Source: Natronosalvus halobius (GTDB lineage: Archaea > Halobacteriota > Halobacteria > Halobacteriales > Natrialbaceae). Taken from it: a stretch of 64,000 nt of DNA. The DNA is taken from positions 992,001 through 1,056,000 of the forward strand of contig NZ_CP099997.1 of the NCBI RefSeq assembly GCF_024138145.1, written 5' to 3'. The position numbers were made by a program, and so were the translations under genes. Positions 9,063 through 17,314 of this stretch are shown here, piece after piece. The notes under the pieces were generated by a model. That model saw only the letters and a list, made by a program, of their open reading frames with translations. It ran no database searches and was not told the origin of the DNA. Within the stretch, counting starts at the first letter, position 1. The number at the start of each line of letters is the position of its first letter.

Positions 9063-9533
9063 TCAGTCTGCACTCGACGGTGTCGTCTCGCTCGATGCGC
9101 GCTGGCTCCGCCAGACGCCCTGGAGGTAGGCACCGGCGAACATCCCGACGATCGCCCACAGGATCGTGACGTTCCCGATCCCGAGGCTGGCGTAGGCCGC
9201 GCCAGGACAGATTCCGGAGAGGCCCCAGCCGACGCCGAAGATGGCGCCGCCGATCAGGACGTTTCGATCGAACGATTTCAGGCGACGACCGTAGGTGTCG
9301 CCGGTCAACGGCGCCAGTTCGCGGAGGCGCGGCGTGACCCAGAACGCGATGCCCGAGACGACCGCCGCGCCGAACATCACGAACAGCAGGCCGAAGTCGT
9401 CGAACTGGAGGAAATCTAGCACGACTTCTGGCCGGGCCATGTGGCTGTAGGCGAGGCCAAATCCGAAGATCAGGCCGCCAACGAGGATTAGCGGCATGAA
9501 CAGCGAGTGCCGTTCGGGCCCGCTCGCGCTCAT
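9063..9533 (-). CDS. YeeE/YedE family transporter, second half
   Basis: The 156-residue protein carries the second repeat of a YeeE/YedE-type channel, with about four hydrophobic helices and the conserved motif GLSGICPGAAYASLG near residues 107-121. The cysteine in this motif corresponds to those used for thiosulfate or persulfide relay in bacterial YeeE. Its ATG at 9531-9533 overlaps the stop of the preceding half gene (ATGA), so the halves are probably made in equal amounts and assemble. It starts MSASGPERHS; the longer upstream frame overlaps the first half and is not used. Confidence 0.92.
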   Translation of the reverse strand: MSASGPERHSLFMPLILVGGLIFGFGLAYSHMARPEVVLDFLQFDDFGLLFVMFGAAVVSGIAFWVTPRLRELAPLTGDTYGRRLKSFDRNVLIGGAIFGVGWGLSGICPGAAYASLGIGNVTILWAIVGMFAGAYLQGVWRSQRASSETTPSSAD

Positions 9534-10069
9534 GGGCTCACCCCCAGTGCGGAGACCAGCTGTGCGGTCACGATCGCCACCGCCAGGAACGTCACGACGC
9601 CGACGATCGAGGTTTTGGAAGCCGAGCCGACGCCACAGACGCCGTGACCCGACGTACAGCCCTTCCCGACGCGCGTGCCGATGCCGACGAACACGCCGCC
9701 GACCAGGAGTCGCCACGGCTGGACGTCGGTCGTCCAAGCGCCGCCCTGCCAGACGACGGCGTAGACCGCCGCCCCCAGGATGATCCCGAGGGTGAAGACG
9801 ACGCGCCAGTCTCGAGACGCCCGATACTGCTGGAACTGGGACTGGTCCGAAACGTACGACAGCGTCGACTCGAGGAACGTACTCGCACCGGCGGCGATGC
9901 CCGTCCCGAGGTAGATTGCGACTGCGCCGAGACCGACGAGTAATCCCCCAATGGCGTACCGCGAGATGCCGTTCGGGAAGAGGTCGGCGAGCGGCGCCAA
10001 TTGCAGTGGCAGGTGCAGTTGTAAGGGCAGTTGCGGGTACAGTTGTAGGGGCAGGAGTTCAGCGATCAC
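9530..10069 (-). CDS. YeeE/YedE family transporter, first half
   Basis: The 179-residue membrane protein carries the first YeeE/YedE repeat with the signature GKGCTSGHGVCGVGSAS near residues 138-154. In bacteria the two halves are fused and import thiosulfate; here they are separate overlapping genes. The N-terminus has an odd Leu/Pro/Gln run (LLPLQLYPQLPLQLHLPLQL) written by an imperfect short tandem repeat at about 10005-10055. The true start could therefore lie further in, but no ATG does so before the first helix. The rhodanese-MBL gene ends 11 bp upstream. Confidence 0.9.
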   Translation of the reverse strand: MIAELLPLQLYPQLPLQLHLPLQLAPLADLFPNGISRYAIGGLLVGLGAVAIYLGTGIAAGASTFLESTLSYVSDQSQFQQYRASRDWRVVFTLGIILGAAVYAVVWQGGAWTTDVQPWRLLVGGVFVGIGTRVGKGCTSGHGVCGVGSASKTSIVGVVTFLAVAIVTAQLVSALGVSP

Positions 10070-10080
10070 GGGTATCTGGA

Positions 10081-11283
10081 TCAGTCGTCAGCCAGGGAAT
10101 CCTGGCTGGCGGCGCAGTTGTTCGGGCCGAGCTCGAGTTCGAACGCCTCGTCGTCCTCGGCGGTCTGCTGTCCCAGGTTCGTCGCGATGATGTCCTCGTA
10201 ATTGGCCGGACGAGGCGGCATGTTCGAGAGGATCAGGTCGACGAACTCGTCTTCGTCCATCGTGAGTGCGTCCATGCGGTCGACGAGGTCGCCGATCGGC
10301 GCCGTGTACGTCCCGTCCTCGGCGGGGACGGCCGCGTCGCTGAAGTGAGCCCCGCCGACGAGCGTGTCCTCGGGCAGGGTCAGCACGCGCTCTTGCAGCG
10401 ATTCGTACAGCGTGCGCGCGGCGTCTTCCGCGCCGTCGTCGCCCTCCTCGAGGTCCGGTCGGGCAACGCTTTCGACGAACAGGCCGTCGCCGGTCGCGAG
10501 CAGGCCGTCGTCGATCAGGTAGGAGGTCATCCCTGAGGTGTGCCCGGGCGTGTAGACCGCCTCGATCGTGGCGTCGCCGACCGCGAATTCGTCGCCGTCC
10601 TCGGCCAGCGTCACGTCGTCGGTGTAGGTGACCCCGCGGTCGGCCGCGGGCGCGGGGAGAACGCCTTCGACGCCCTCCTCGGCGAGCGATCGAAGCCCCG
10701 AGATGTGGTCCGCGTGTACGTGCGTGTCGAACGCGTACGTCAGGTCGACGCCGAGGTCGTCGGCGTCCTCGAGGTAGCGGTCGGTGAAGGCACGCAGCGG
10801 GTCGATCACGGCGGCGTCGTCGCCGTCGTAGAGCAGGTAGCCCAGGCAGCCAGAGGAGGGACGCTGGTACTGGAGCAGGGTACCGGCGCCGTCGTAGTTC
10901 GTGACTTCGTGGGCCTCGTAAATGCGCGCCCACCCGTTCATCCCGTCCTCGAGGTGGTTGACGTCGTAACCGCGCTCCTCGAGCGCCCCGGCGACGAACT
11001 CGCTGGCGCCGCCTTTCGCACAGAGGACGGTGACTTCGCGGTCGTCCGGAATCTGTGCAAGCACGTCGTCGTCGATTTCGTCGTCCAGGAATTCGAAGTA
11101 CGGGACGTTGATCGTCTCGACGGTGTCACCCTCGATGCGCCACTCGTCGTAATCCGATTGCATGCGAGCGTCGAGGATCGTGACCGAATCTCCCTCGTCG
11201 ATGCTGGCTTTCAACTCCGCAGGCGTGATCGAATCGACTGCAACGTCGGGCGTTGGTACGTCCATTTCGCTCATTGTGTTCAT
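10081..11283 (-). CDS. Rhodanese-metallo-beta-lactamase fusion (persulfide dioxygenase/sulfurtransferase-like)
   Basis: The 400-residue protein has an N-terminal rhodanese domain (residues about 18-125, catalytic Cys88 in VLCAKGGASE) and a C-terminal metallo-beta-lactamase domain (from about 140) with HVHADH at 188-193, TPGHTSG near 248 and GGAHFSD later. Related proteins oxidise or transfer persulfide sulfur; ETHE1/Blh-type dioxygenases bind one iron at the MBL site. The domain order here, rhodanese first, is the reverse of the common MBL-rhodanese form. The start at 11283 is supported by a CTTAAG element at 11306-11311, about 25 nt upstream. It is the first gene of the leftward sulfur operon. 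Confidence 0.92.
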   Translation of the reverse strand: MNTMSEMDVPTPDVAVDSITPAELKASIDEGDSVTILDARMQSDYDEWRIEGDTVETINVPYFEFLDDEIDDDVLAQIPDDREVTVLCAKGGASEFVAGALEERGYDVNHLEDGMNGWARIYEAHEVTNYDGAGTLLQYQRPSSGCLGYLLYDGDDAAVIDPLRAFTDRYLEDADDLGVDLTYAFDTHVHADHISGLRSLAEEGVEGVLPAPAADRGVTYTDDVTLAEDGDEFAVGDATIEAVYTPGHTSGMTSYLIDDGLLATGDGLFVESVARPDLEEGDDGAEDAARTLYESLQERVLTLPEDTLVGGAHFSDAAVPAEDGTYTAPIGDLVDRMDALTMDEDEFVDLILSNMPPRPANYEDIIATNLGQQTAEDDEAFELELGPNNCAASQDSLADD

Positions 11284-11518
11284 CCATCCGTACCGGGTGC
11301 TCTCACTTAAGAGTTTGCATGGTATTTCCCTATCTATACAATATTATGTCCGTCGTTGGTTCGACAGTATCTCGAATAACGTGCGTATTGGCACTTACGA
11401 TTAGATGTAACTATCACCCCGGTATCACGGTGATTCACTAGAAGGGCAATAATCGATACTCTTTTATTCCCCTATCCGGTATTGTGTGGTAGCTCCAATA
11501 CAGAGCAACCGATCATCA
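11284..11518. promoter_or_regulatory. Divergent control region of the sulfur cluster
   Basis: These 235 bp separate the leftward rhodanese-MBL operon from rightward tusA. A CTTAAG element at 11306-11311 fits a leaderless leftward transcript. An A+T-rich stretch at about 11325-11410 follows. An inverted repeat, ATCACC (11414-11419) and GGTGAT (11430-11435), lies near the rightward promoter. CTTTTATT at about 11461-11468 may be the rightward TATA element, leaving a leader of about 25-30 nt. A shared operator that controls both sides is plausible but is inference. Confidence 0.55.
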
Positions 11519-11764
11519 ATGAGTTCAGAGTACACCGTTACGGAGACGCTCGACGTGAAAGGACAGTCCTGCCCAATGCCCATCGTGAAGACCAAGCAGG
11601 CCATCGACGACCTCGGCGACGGCGACGTCCTCGAGGTCGTGGCGACCGACTCAGGTAGCATGAGCGACATTCGGGGCTGGGCCGAGGGCACCGACGGCGT
11701 CGAGCTCCTCGACCAGGTCGAATCGGACGATCTCTACACGCACTACGTGAAGAAGACTGCCTAA
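11519..11764 (+). CDS. tusA: TusA-like sulfur carrier protein
   Basis: The 81-residue protein has the family's CPxP motif near the N-terminus (GQSCPMPIVKTKQAID, Cys18), which carries a persulfide. TusA proteins accept sulfur from cysteine desulfurase or rhodanese and pass it to DsrE/TusD-type proteins, tRNA thiolation or molybdenum cofactor assembly. I chose ATG 11519 because the family begins just before the first strand; an upstream GTG would add 11 residues. The DsrE-like gene follows after 7 bp, consistent with one operon. Confidence 0.93.
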   Translation: MSSEYTVTETLDVKGQSCPMPIVKTKQAIDDLGDGDVLEVVATDSGSMSDIRGWAEGTDGVELLDQVESDDLYTHYVKKTA

Positions 11765-11771
11765 GTATACA

Positions 11772-12350
11772 ATGAGCACCGACAACGCAACCCCGTCCAT
11801 CGACGGCAGCGAGTTCGACGCTGCCGACGTGGAGGCCCTGCTCGAGCGCGTCGAGGAACTCGAGGACACCGTCGCTGACCTGGACGACGACCAGAAGAAG
11901 ATGACGATCGTCGCCACCCAGGGCAGTTTCGACATGGCGTATCCGCCGCTGATCCTCGCGAGCACGGCAGCCGCCTTCGGCTGGGACGTCGTCGTCTTCC
12001 ACACGTTCTGGGGGCTCGACATTCTCCACGAGGAGAAGTCCCAGAACCTCAAGTTGAGCGCCGTCGGCAATCCGAACATGCCGATGCCGAACGCCCTGGC
12101 AGCCCTCCCCGGGATGGACTCGATGGCGACGAAGATGATGCAAAAGAAAATCGACGAGAACGGGACGGCCACCATCGAGGAACTCATCGACATCTCGCTC
12201 GAGAGCGGGGTCGACCTCCAGGCCTGCCAGATGACCATCGAGTTGATGGACTACGATGAGGACGACTTCTACGACGGCGTGACGACTGGCGTTGGAGCCG
12301 CGACGGCGCTCCAGCACATGGCCGAGTCGGACATCCAGCTCCTGGTCTAA
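11772..12350 (+). CDS. DsrE/DsrF-like (DsrE2 type) sulfur-relay protein
   Basis: The 192-residue protein starts with an acidic coiled-coil-like segment (residues about 15-38, [20 protein letters not shown]), followed by a DsrE-like fold: MTIVATQGSFDMAYPPLILAS near 41-61 and the conserved cysteine in LQACQMTIELM near 149-159. DsrE2 proteins accept sulfane sulfur from TusA and hand it on, and may be membrane-associated. Here no clear membrane helix is seen, only a moderately hydrophobic patch. The gene sits between tusA and a HalOD1 gene, 2 bp before the latter. Confidence 0.9.
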   Translation: MSTDNATPSIDGSEFDAADVEALLERVEELEDTVADLDDDQKKMTIVATQGSFDMAYPPLILASTAAAFGWDVVVFHTFWGLDILHEEKSQNLKLSAVGNPNMPMPNALAALPGMDSMATKMMQKKIDENGTATIEELIDISLESGVDLQACQMTIELMDYDEDDFYDGVTTGVGAATALQHMAESDIQLLV

Positions 12351-12352
12351 CC

Positions 12353-12607
12353 ATGAGCATGGCACCCGACGACGCAGCCGATTCGTGGGCGACGAATCCG
12401 AGTTTGCGCGTCATCGAAACCGTCGCCGAGGCTGATGGAATCGATCCAGAAGCCTGTCATCCACCGCTCAACGACGTCGTCGATCCGTCCGCTCTCGACC
12501 AGATTTTCCTGGAGACTGGACCAGCGGCACCGTTCAGGCAGGTGAGCTTCGAGTACCGTGGCTACGATGTCACCGTCTACTCCGATGATCGCGTCACGCT
12601 CGAGTGA
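12353..12607 (+). CDS. HalOD1 output domain protein
   Basis: The 84-residue protein matches the haloarchaeal HalOD1 pattern: VIETVAEADGIDPEACHPPL near residues 19-38, then VDPSALDQIF and a terminal YRGYDVTVYSDDRVTLE. HalOD1 is a small predicted output domain often found alone or after receiver domains; its biochemical role is unknown. It begins 2 bp after the DsrE-like gene, so it is probably the last gene of the rightward sulfur operon. Its presence may mean signal-linked control of the pathway, which is inference. Confidence 0.85.
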   Translation: MSMAPDDAADSWATNPSLRVIETVAEADGIDPEACHPPLNDVVDPSALDQIFLETGPAAPFRQVSFEYRGYDVTVYSDDRVTLE

Positions 12608-12742
12608 GAACTTCGTTCTGTGACTGCATTCGTTCCGTGACTGCGTACGTGCTCGAGACGTTTCGTTCGCACCGAACTCGAACGTTGATTCGGGCACGCG
12701 TGAGGCGGTGAGAACGGTGAAGAAGTGAGAACGGTAAGGCGG

Positions 12743-14302
12743 TTAGAACGGATACTCCCGACGGTCGTGCTGAAGCGAAATCCACTTCTTCTCGGTCACC
12801 TCGTCCATGATGTCGGTACCGTTGTAGCCGCCGACGCCGGACGCCTTCGTTCCGCTGAACGGAACGTGAGCCTCGTCGTTGACCGGCTGATCGTTGACGT
12901 GAACCATGCCCGTCTCCATCCGCTCGGCAATTTGCATTCCCGTTCCGACATCACCGGCGTGGACCGATCCCGAGAGGCCGTACTTCGTGTCGTTGTGCAC
13001 CTCGACCGCCTCGTCGACGTTCGAGACGGAAATCACCGGCGCGATGGGGCCGAAGTGTTCGTTGCACGCGGCGGCCATGTCGTTCGTAACGCCGGAGAGG
13101 ACTGTGGGGGCGACGAGCAGAGAGTCGTCGCCGTCCCCCTTTCCATCGTCACCGCTTTCGTTTCCGTCGCCACCCTCGTTTTCGTCGCCCTCGTCTCCGG
13201 CGCTATCCATCGGCACCGTCTCGCCGCCCGTCTCGAGTGTCGCCCCGGCCTCGACCGTCTCCTGGACGTACCCCAGCATCTCGTCGCGCTGGGATTCGTC
13301 GATGACCGGGCCGACTACCGTCTCGGGATCGTGGGCGCTTCCGACCGGGAGGGATTCGGCGCGGTCGGTGAGTCGGTCGACGTACTCGTCGTAGACGTCC
13401 TCGTGCACGATGTGGCGGTTGATGGAGATACAGACCTGTCCCTGGTGGACGAAGGTCCCAAAGACCGCCGAATCCACCGCCGCCTCGAGGTCGGCGTCGG
13501 CGGTCACGATGTGTCCATTGTTTCCGCCCAACTCGAGGGCGATCACGGAGAGGTTCTCGCCGCCGGTCGTCGCAACGCCGCGGCCGACGGGCGTCGAACC
13601 GGTGAACGCGACGACGTCGCTCTCGGGGTGGGCGACGACAGCGTCGCCGATGTCGGAGCCGCTACCGGTGACGACGTTAAGCAGGCCGTCCGGTAGGCCG
13701 GCTTCCTCGTACAATTTCGCGATTAGAAGCCCGCCCGTAATCGGCGTGTTCGACGCAGGTTTGAGCACGACGGCGTTGCCGGTCGCGATGGCGGGCGCGA
13801 CGGCCCTACCCGAGAGATTGAGGGGGAAGTTCCACGGCGAGATTACCGTAACGACGCCCTGCGGTTCCCGCCTGACGAGATTTTCCTTGCCCGGAACGTT
13901 CGAGTCGGCCTGCTCGCCCTTCATGCGGCGGGGGAGCGTCGCGGCCTCCATCGCCTGGTCCGTAGCGATCTGGACCGACGTTTCGCCCATGATCCGGGAG
14001 CCGCCCGCCTCGTGGGCCAGGAGGTCGACGATCTCGGCTTCGTACTCCTGGAGCAGGTTCGCCACGTCGAGGGCGACGCGCTCGCGCTCGACAGGCGGGG
14101 TCTCTCGCCACTCGGCCTGGGCCGCTGCCGCAGCCTTGAACGCCGCGTCGACGTCGGCTTCCGACCCTGCGGGAACGCGTGCGATCTCCTCTCGAGTTGA
14201 GGGGTCCTGGACCGAGATTTCTTCGTCGCCGTCTGATTCCGTCCATTTGCCGTCAGTGTAGAGTGCGTTCCAGTCTGCGTCGATCGAGAAGGTATCCGGC
14301 AT
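12743..14302 (-). CDS. NAD(P)-dependent aldehyde dehydrogenase with acidic insertion
   Basis: The 519-residue enzyme oxidises an aldehyde to the acid. Visible hallmarks are VISPWNFPLNLSGRAVAPAI near residue 150, the nucleotide-binding FTGSTPVGRGVA near 230, the catalytic Glu in ALELGGNNGHI near 260 and the catalytic Cys in HQGQVCISINR near 293. The form VCISINR is common in benzaldehyde/vanillin-type members, but the substrate is not settled. A low-complexity Gly/Asp/Glu/Asn insert of about 26 residues (encoded at about 13108-13205) interrupts the C-terminal catalytic domain. I chose ATG 14302 (MPDTFSIDAD); ATG 14314 is four residues longer. Confidence 0.92.
   Translation of the reverse strand: MPDTFSIDADWNALYTDGKWTESDGDEEISVQDPSTREEIARVPAGSEADVDAAFKAAAAAQAEWRETPPVERERVALDVANLLQEYEAEIVDLLAHEAGGSRIMGETSVQIATDQAMEAATLPRRMKGEQADSNVPGKENLVRREPQGVVTVISPWNFPLNLSGRAVAPAIATGNAVVLKPASNTPITGGLLIAKLYEEAGLPDGLLNVVTGSGSDIGDAVVAHPESDVVAFTGSTPVGRGVATTGGENLSVIALELGGNNGHIVTADADLEAAVDSAVFGTFVHQGQVCISINRHIVHEDVYDEYVDRLTDRAESLPVGSAHDPETVVGPVIDESQRDEMLGYVQETVEAGATLETGGETVPMDSAGDEGDENEGGDGNESGDDGKGDGDDSLLVAPTVLSGVTNDMAAACNEHFGPIAPVISVSNVDEAVEVHNDTKYGLSGSVHAGDVGTGMQIAERMETGMVHVNDQPVNDEAHVPFSGTKASGVGGYNGTDIMDEVTEKKWISLQHDRREYPF
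13108..13205 (-). repeat. Low-complexity GDE/GGDGNES-coding insert
   Basis: The stretch encodes a run of Gly, Asp, Glu, Asn and Ser with irregular repeated TCGTCGCC/TCGTTTTC-like units. It lies between VPMDSAG and LLVAPTVL of the aldehyde dehydrogenase, a surface loop in the family. It resembles the NETDD repeats in the neighbouring sugar dehydrogenase gene. Confidence 0.7.
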
Positions 14303-14601
14303 ATCTTCTCCCATGGGAAACCGCTGTGTAATACCCAGGCTTGCCTCTTCAGACGTGGCAGAGTTAATGGACAGGTGCTCAACTGCCACGCAGATAGACT
14401 GTCGTACAGATCGAGATGTCCCAGATCGTTATGCTGGGTTCACAAATCGTCTCGAGCCTGGTCGCCCTAACACGAGGTAGGATCGTCGCCGTTACTGGTG
14501 CAGCGTTTTGTCTCCGGCCTCGAGGCGAAGTTGCGTTTCGTTCCCGAGGCGAACGTTGAGTTGCGTCGTCCTACCGAGACGAAGTTACGCAACCATCACA
14601 G

Positions 14602-16902
14602 TCAGGCGGTCTCGTTACCGCTACCTCCGTTTGATTCGGTTTCGTTAGCGTCGTCGGTCTCGTTCCCGTCGTCGGTCTCGTTCCCGTCGCCGGTCTCGTT
14701 TCCGTCGTCGGCCCCGTCGTCCTGCTCCGTATCGTCACCCTCGTCGCTTTCATCGTCGTTCGTCTCGCTTTCGTCTTCTCCCTCACCGTCTTCTCCTTCG
14801 CCTTCCTCCTCACCCGCTTCCTGTGCGACCGAATCTTCGTGAGGTTCGATCTCCTCACCGTCCTCCTCGGAGACGATGCGGAACACTTCGCCCGTTTCAC
14901 CGTCGGTGTACCGCGCCGTCGTCAGGACGTACAGCTCGCCATCGTGATCCCGACCGAACGAGAGGATGAACCGGTTGATCGCGTTCTCGGGCGCGTTGGC
15001 AACCGAGAGCCGGTTGATGTCCCACAGGTCCTCCTCGCTTCGATCGGCCATCGGCTCGTACTCCTCGAGCGGTGACGCGAAGAGCGTCCCCGAAGGTCGT
15101 TCGAACGCGTTGCTCCAGTCGCCGAAGACGTAGTGGCCCTCGAGCGCCGGTGCCCCCTCGCCCTCGTAGACGTAGCCGCCGGTGATCGAGATGCCAATGG
15201 TCTCCTCGCCAACCTGGTGTGGGTAGTGGATGACGGGATCGAGCAGCGGTTCGCCGCCACGAACGTCGTCGGGAGTTTGCGACGGGCACTCCGAGGGCGG
15301 AGCGTTCGGATCGGCCGTCGAGAAGCACTCGATGCCCTCCTTGACGTTCCAGCCGTAGTTCCCGCCGTTCTCGACGATGTTTACCTCCTCGTACAGGTTC
15401 TGCCCGACGTCTGCAACGAAGAGACGACCCTCTCCGTCGAACGAGACCCGCCACGGGTTGCGAAGCCCCCAGGCGAAGTACTCGTCGAAGCCGTCGTCGC
15501 TGTCGACGAACGGGTTGTCGCCCGGGATGGCGTAGGGTTTCCCGTCCTCGCCTTCGTTGTCGACGTCGATCCGGTGAATCCCGCCGAGCAGGGTTTCGGT
15601 CGTATTCTGGGCGTTGCCGCCCTCGTTCTCGTCGTACCAGTCTTCCAGGTGACCGAAGCCGACATCGTCCGCTCCGCCGCCGTCGCCCAGTGCCCAGTAC
15701 AGATAGCCGTCCGGTCCGAACACGACGGGGCCGCCGTTGTGATTGAACTGCGGTTGGTCCACTTCGATGAGAATCTGCTCCGTTTCCAGGTCAACCGACG
15801 CGAAGTCCTCCGTCGCCTGGAATTCAGCGAGGACGGCTGTGTGGTCGTAGGACTCTTCCGCTTCGTCCTCGCCGTTCGAGCCTTCGCTGCCGTTGTCGTC
15901 GGTCTCGTTGTTGTCGTCGGTCTCGTTTCCGTCGTCGGTCTCGTTTCCGTCGTCGGTCTCGTTTCCGTCGTCGTCAGCCCCGTCGTCAGTCCCGTTCTCG
16001 TCGCTCGAGTCCTCACGCAAAGGGGCGCTGTAATAGACGAAGAGCCGGCGGTTCTCCTGGTACTCGGGGTGGAACGCGAGTCCGAGGAGGCCACGCTCGT
16101 CGAACCCCGCATCCGTCGCAGCACCGACGTCGACCATCCGGTCGGTGAGGTCGAGGAACTCGGTCGGTTCGCCACCGTCGGCAGCAACGTGGTAAACCTG
16201 ACCTGGTTGATCGAGCACGTAGTAGCAGTTTTGCTGACCGGGTGCCGTTTCGAACCCGATCGGCGAGACGAACCCGCCGGCGACACGCTCGAGACCAATC
16301 GTGGGCCCCTCGCCGATGACGTCGGCCACGTCCTCCTCAGTCTCGTCGCCGTCGGCACCGTCGGCCGATTCACCGATCTGGATGTCGCCACGCATCGTCC
16401 CCGGATGGACCGAACAGTAGTACTCGGCCATCTCCTCGGTCGCCTCGAACTCGAGGGTCTGGGTTTCGCCCTGTCCGCTCATGATTTCCGTCCCGACGAT
16501 ATCGTTCCCGTCCGCGTCCAGGATGATGATATCGTGGGGCAAGCCGTCGACGTTCTCCCAGGTTATCGAATACGTCTGTCCGGCCTCGAGCGTCAGCGTC
16601 GGATTCGTCTCCCCTTCGATATCGGATGGCGACCGCCCCTCCCAGCCTGAGGTGACGCCGCCGAGTTCGATCGTCGTTTCTTCCTGGGCGACGGTGAGGC
16701 CGCTGAGGCTCGCCACGGCGCCAGCCGTAGCGGTCGCCCGGAGGAAGGTTCGTCGTGACGGCCACGTTCGTCGACGAGTCTCTGTTTGCTGACTCGTTTT
16801 CTCCTGTGACGTCTCTTCGAGCGTCGTCCCCTCGAGTGTCGTCCGTGCGGTGTCGGGCGCCTGCTCGTTGTCAGGCGTCCGTTCGTTGTCGTTTGGTTTC
16901 AT
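14602..16902 (-). CDS. Tat-exported cupredoxin-sugar dehydrogenase fusion
   Basis: The 766-residue protein starts at ATG 16902 (MKPNDNERTP). After a polar leader of about 45 residues a Tat signal follows, SRRTFLRATATAGAVASLSG, so it is exported folded. A cupredoxin domain (residues about 75-170) has the type-1 copper ligands in LPHDIIILD and YYCSVHPGTM. Then a six-bladed beta-propeller of the glucose/sorbosone dehydrogenase family (PQQ-type) extends from about 195 to 680, with GLLGLAFHPEY and FNHNGGPVVFGPDGYLYWALG. Acidic NETDDG repeats interrupt it near residues 306-335 and fill the C-terminus. It probably oxidises sugars outside the cell and passes electrons to the built-in copper site; this route is inference. 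Confidence 0.9.
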   Translation of the reverse strand: MKPNDNERTPDNEQAPDTARTTLEGTTLEETSQEKTSQQTETRRRTWPSRRTFLRATATAGAVASLSGLTVAQEETTIELGGVTSGWEGRSPSDIEGETNPTLTLEAGQTYSITWENVDGLPHDIIILDADGNDIVGTEIMSGQGETQTLEFEATEEMAEYYCSVHPGTMRGDIQIGESADGADGDETEEDVADVIGEGPTIGLERVAGGFVSPIGFETAPGQQNCYYVLDQPGQVYHVAADGGEPTEFLDLTDRMVDVGAATDAGFDERGLLGLAFHPEYQENRRLFVYYSAPLREDSSDENGTDDGADDDGNETDDGNETDDGNETDDNNETDDNGSEGSNGEDEAEESYDHTAVLAEFQATEDFASVDLETEQILIEVDQPQFNHNGGPVVFGPDGYLYWALGDGGGADDVGFGHLEDWYDENEGGNAQNTTETLLGGIHRIDVDNEGEDGKPYAIPGDNPFVDSDDGFDEYFAWGLRNPWRVSFDGEGRLFVADVGQNLYEEVNIVENGGNYGWNVKEGIECFSTADPNAPPSECPSQTPDDVRGGEPLLDPVIHYPHQVGEETIGISITGGYVYEGEGAPALEGHYVFGDWSNAFERPSGTLFASPLEEYEPMADRSEEDLWDINRLSVANAPENAINRFILSFGRDHDGELYVLTTARYTDGETGEVFRIVSEEDGEEIEPHEDSVAQEAGEEEGEGEDGEGEDESETNDDESDEGDDTEQDDGADDGNETGDGNETDDGNETDDANETESNGGSGNETA
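15890..15985 (-). repeat. NETDDG-coding tandem repeat inside the sugar dehydrogenase
   Basis: The unit TCGTCGGTCTCGTTTCCG or close variants occurs about five times with an 18-bp period and encodes DDGNET/DDNNET. A related array at about 14640-14715 encodes the C-terminal tail of the same protein. Confidence 0.85.
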
Positions 16903-17314
16903 GTCCCGTTGAGATACTCTCCTGACGGCAGAATAACGTGAAGCGACTGTTCCGGCGGGTAATCGAGGCTTCTTTGGAGTAGTGGTCCTTTTCCTCGAGA
17001 AACGGCCTCGCGCGGCAGTGGTGGTGATCGAACTGGAACCAAAGACCAATAGAGAAGGAACGGACAGTCGGAGAAAATCGACACCAGGCGCCCGGTTCGG
17101 ACTCGTCGGGCATGAGGAAAGATAGACGAGGAGAGATACACGAGGAGATACGGCAAAGACGCAATCAGGAGAGAGGAGACGCAAGAAGAACAGAGACGAG
17201 GAGAAGAGAACAGAAGAGAAAAGGTGGAGAACAAAAAGACGGGCGAAGAAAGGGATCGTTACGAGAATGAGAGCAGCGTTTGAAGAAAACGTCTGAGAGC
17301 AGGACGCAGTCTTC
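16903..17314. other. Intergenic region with long purine-rich tract
   Basis: No gene is supported in these 412 bp. From about 17110 to 17280 the + strand is roughly 85-90 percent purine, rich in GAGGAGA and AAGAGAA. It lies upstream of the sugar dehydrogenase gene (leftward) and at the 3' end of the multicopper oxidase gene. An open frame through it on the minus strand gives a Ser/Leu/Phe-rich low-complexity product and is rejected. Confidence 0.7.

Noticed and set aside
12725-13696. Plus-strand 323-codon frame opposite the aldehyde dehydrogenase
   Set aside because: It is an antisense shadow; the minus strand encodes all aldehyde dehydrogenase motifs.
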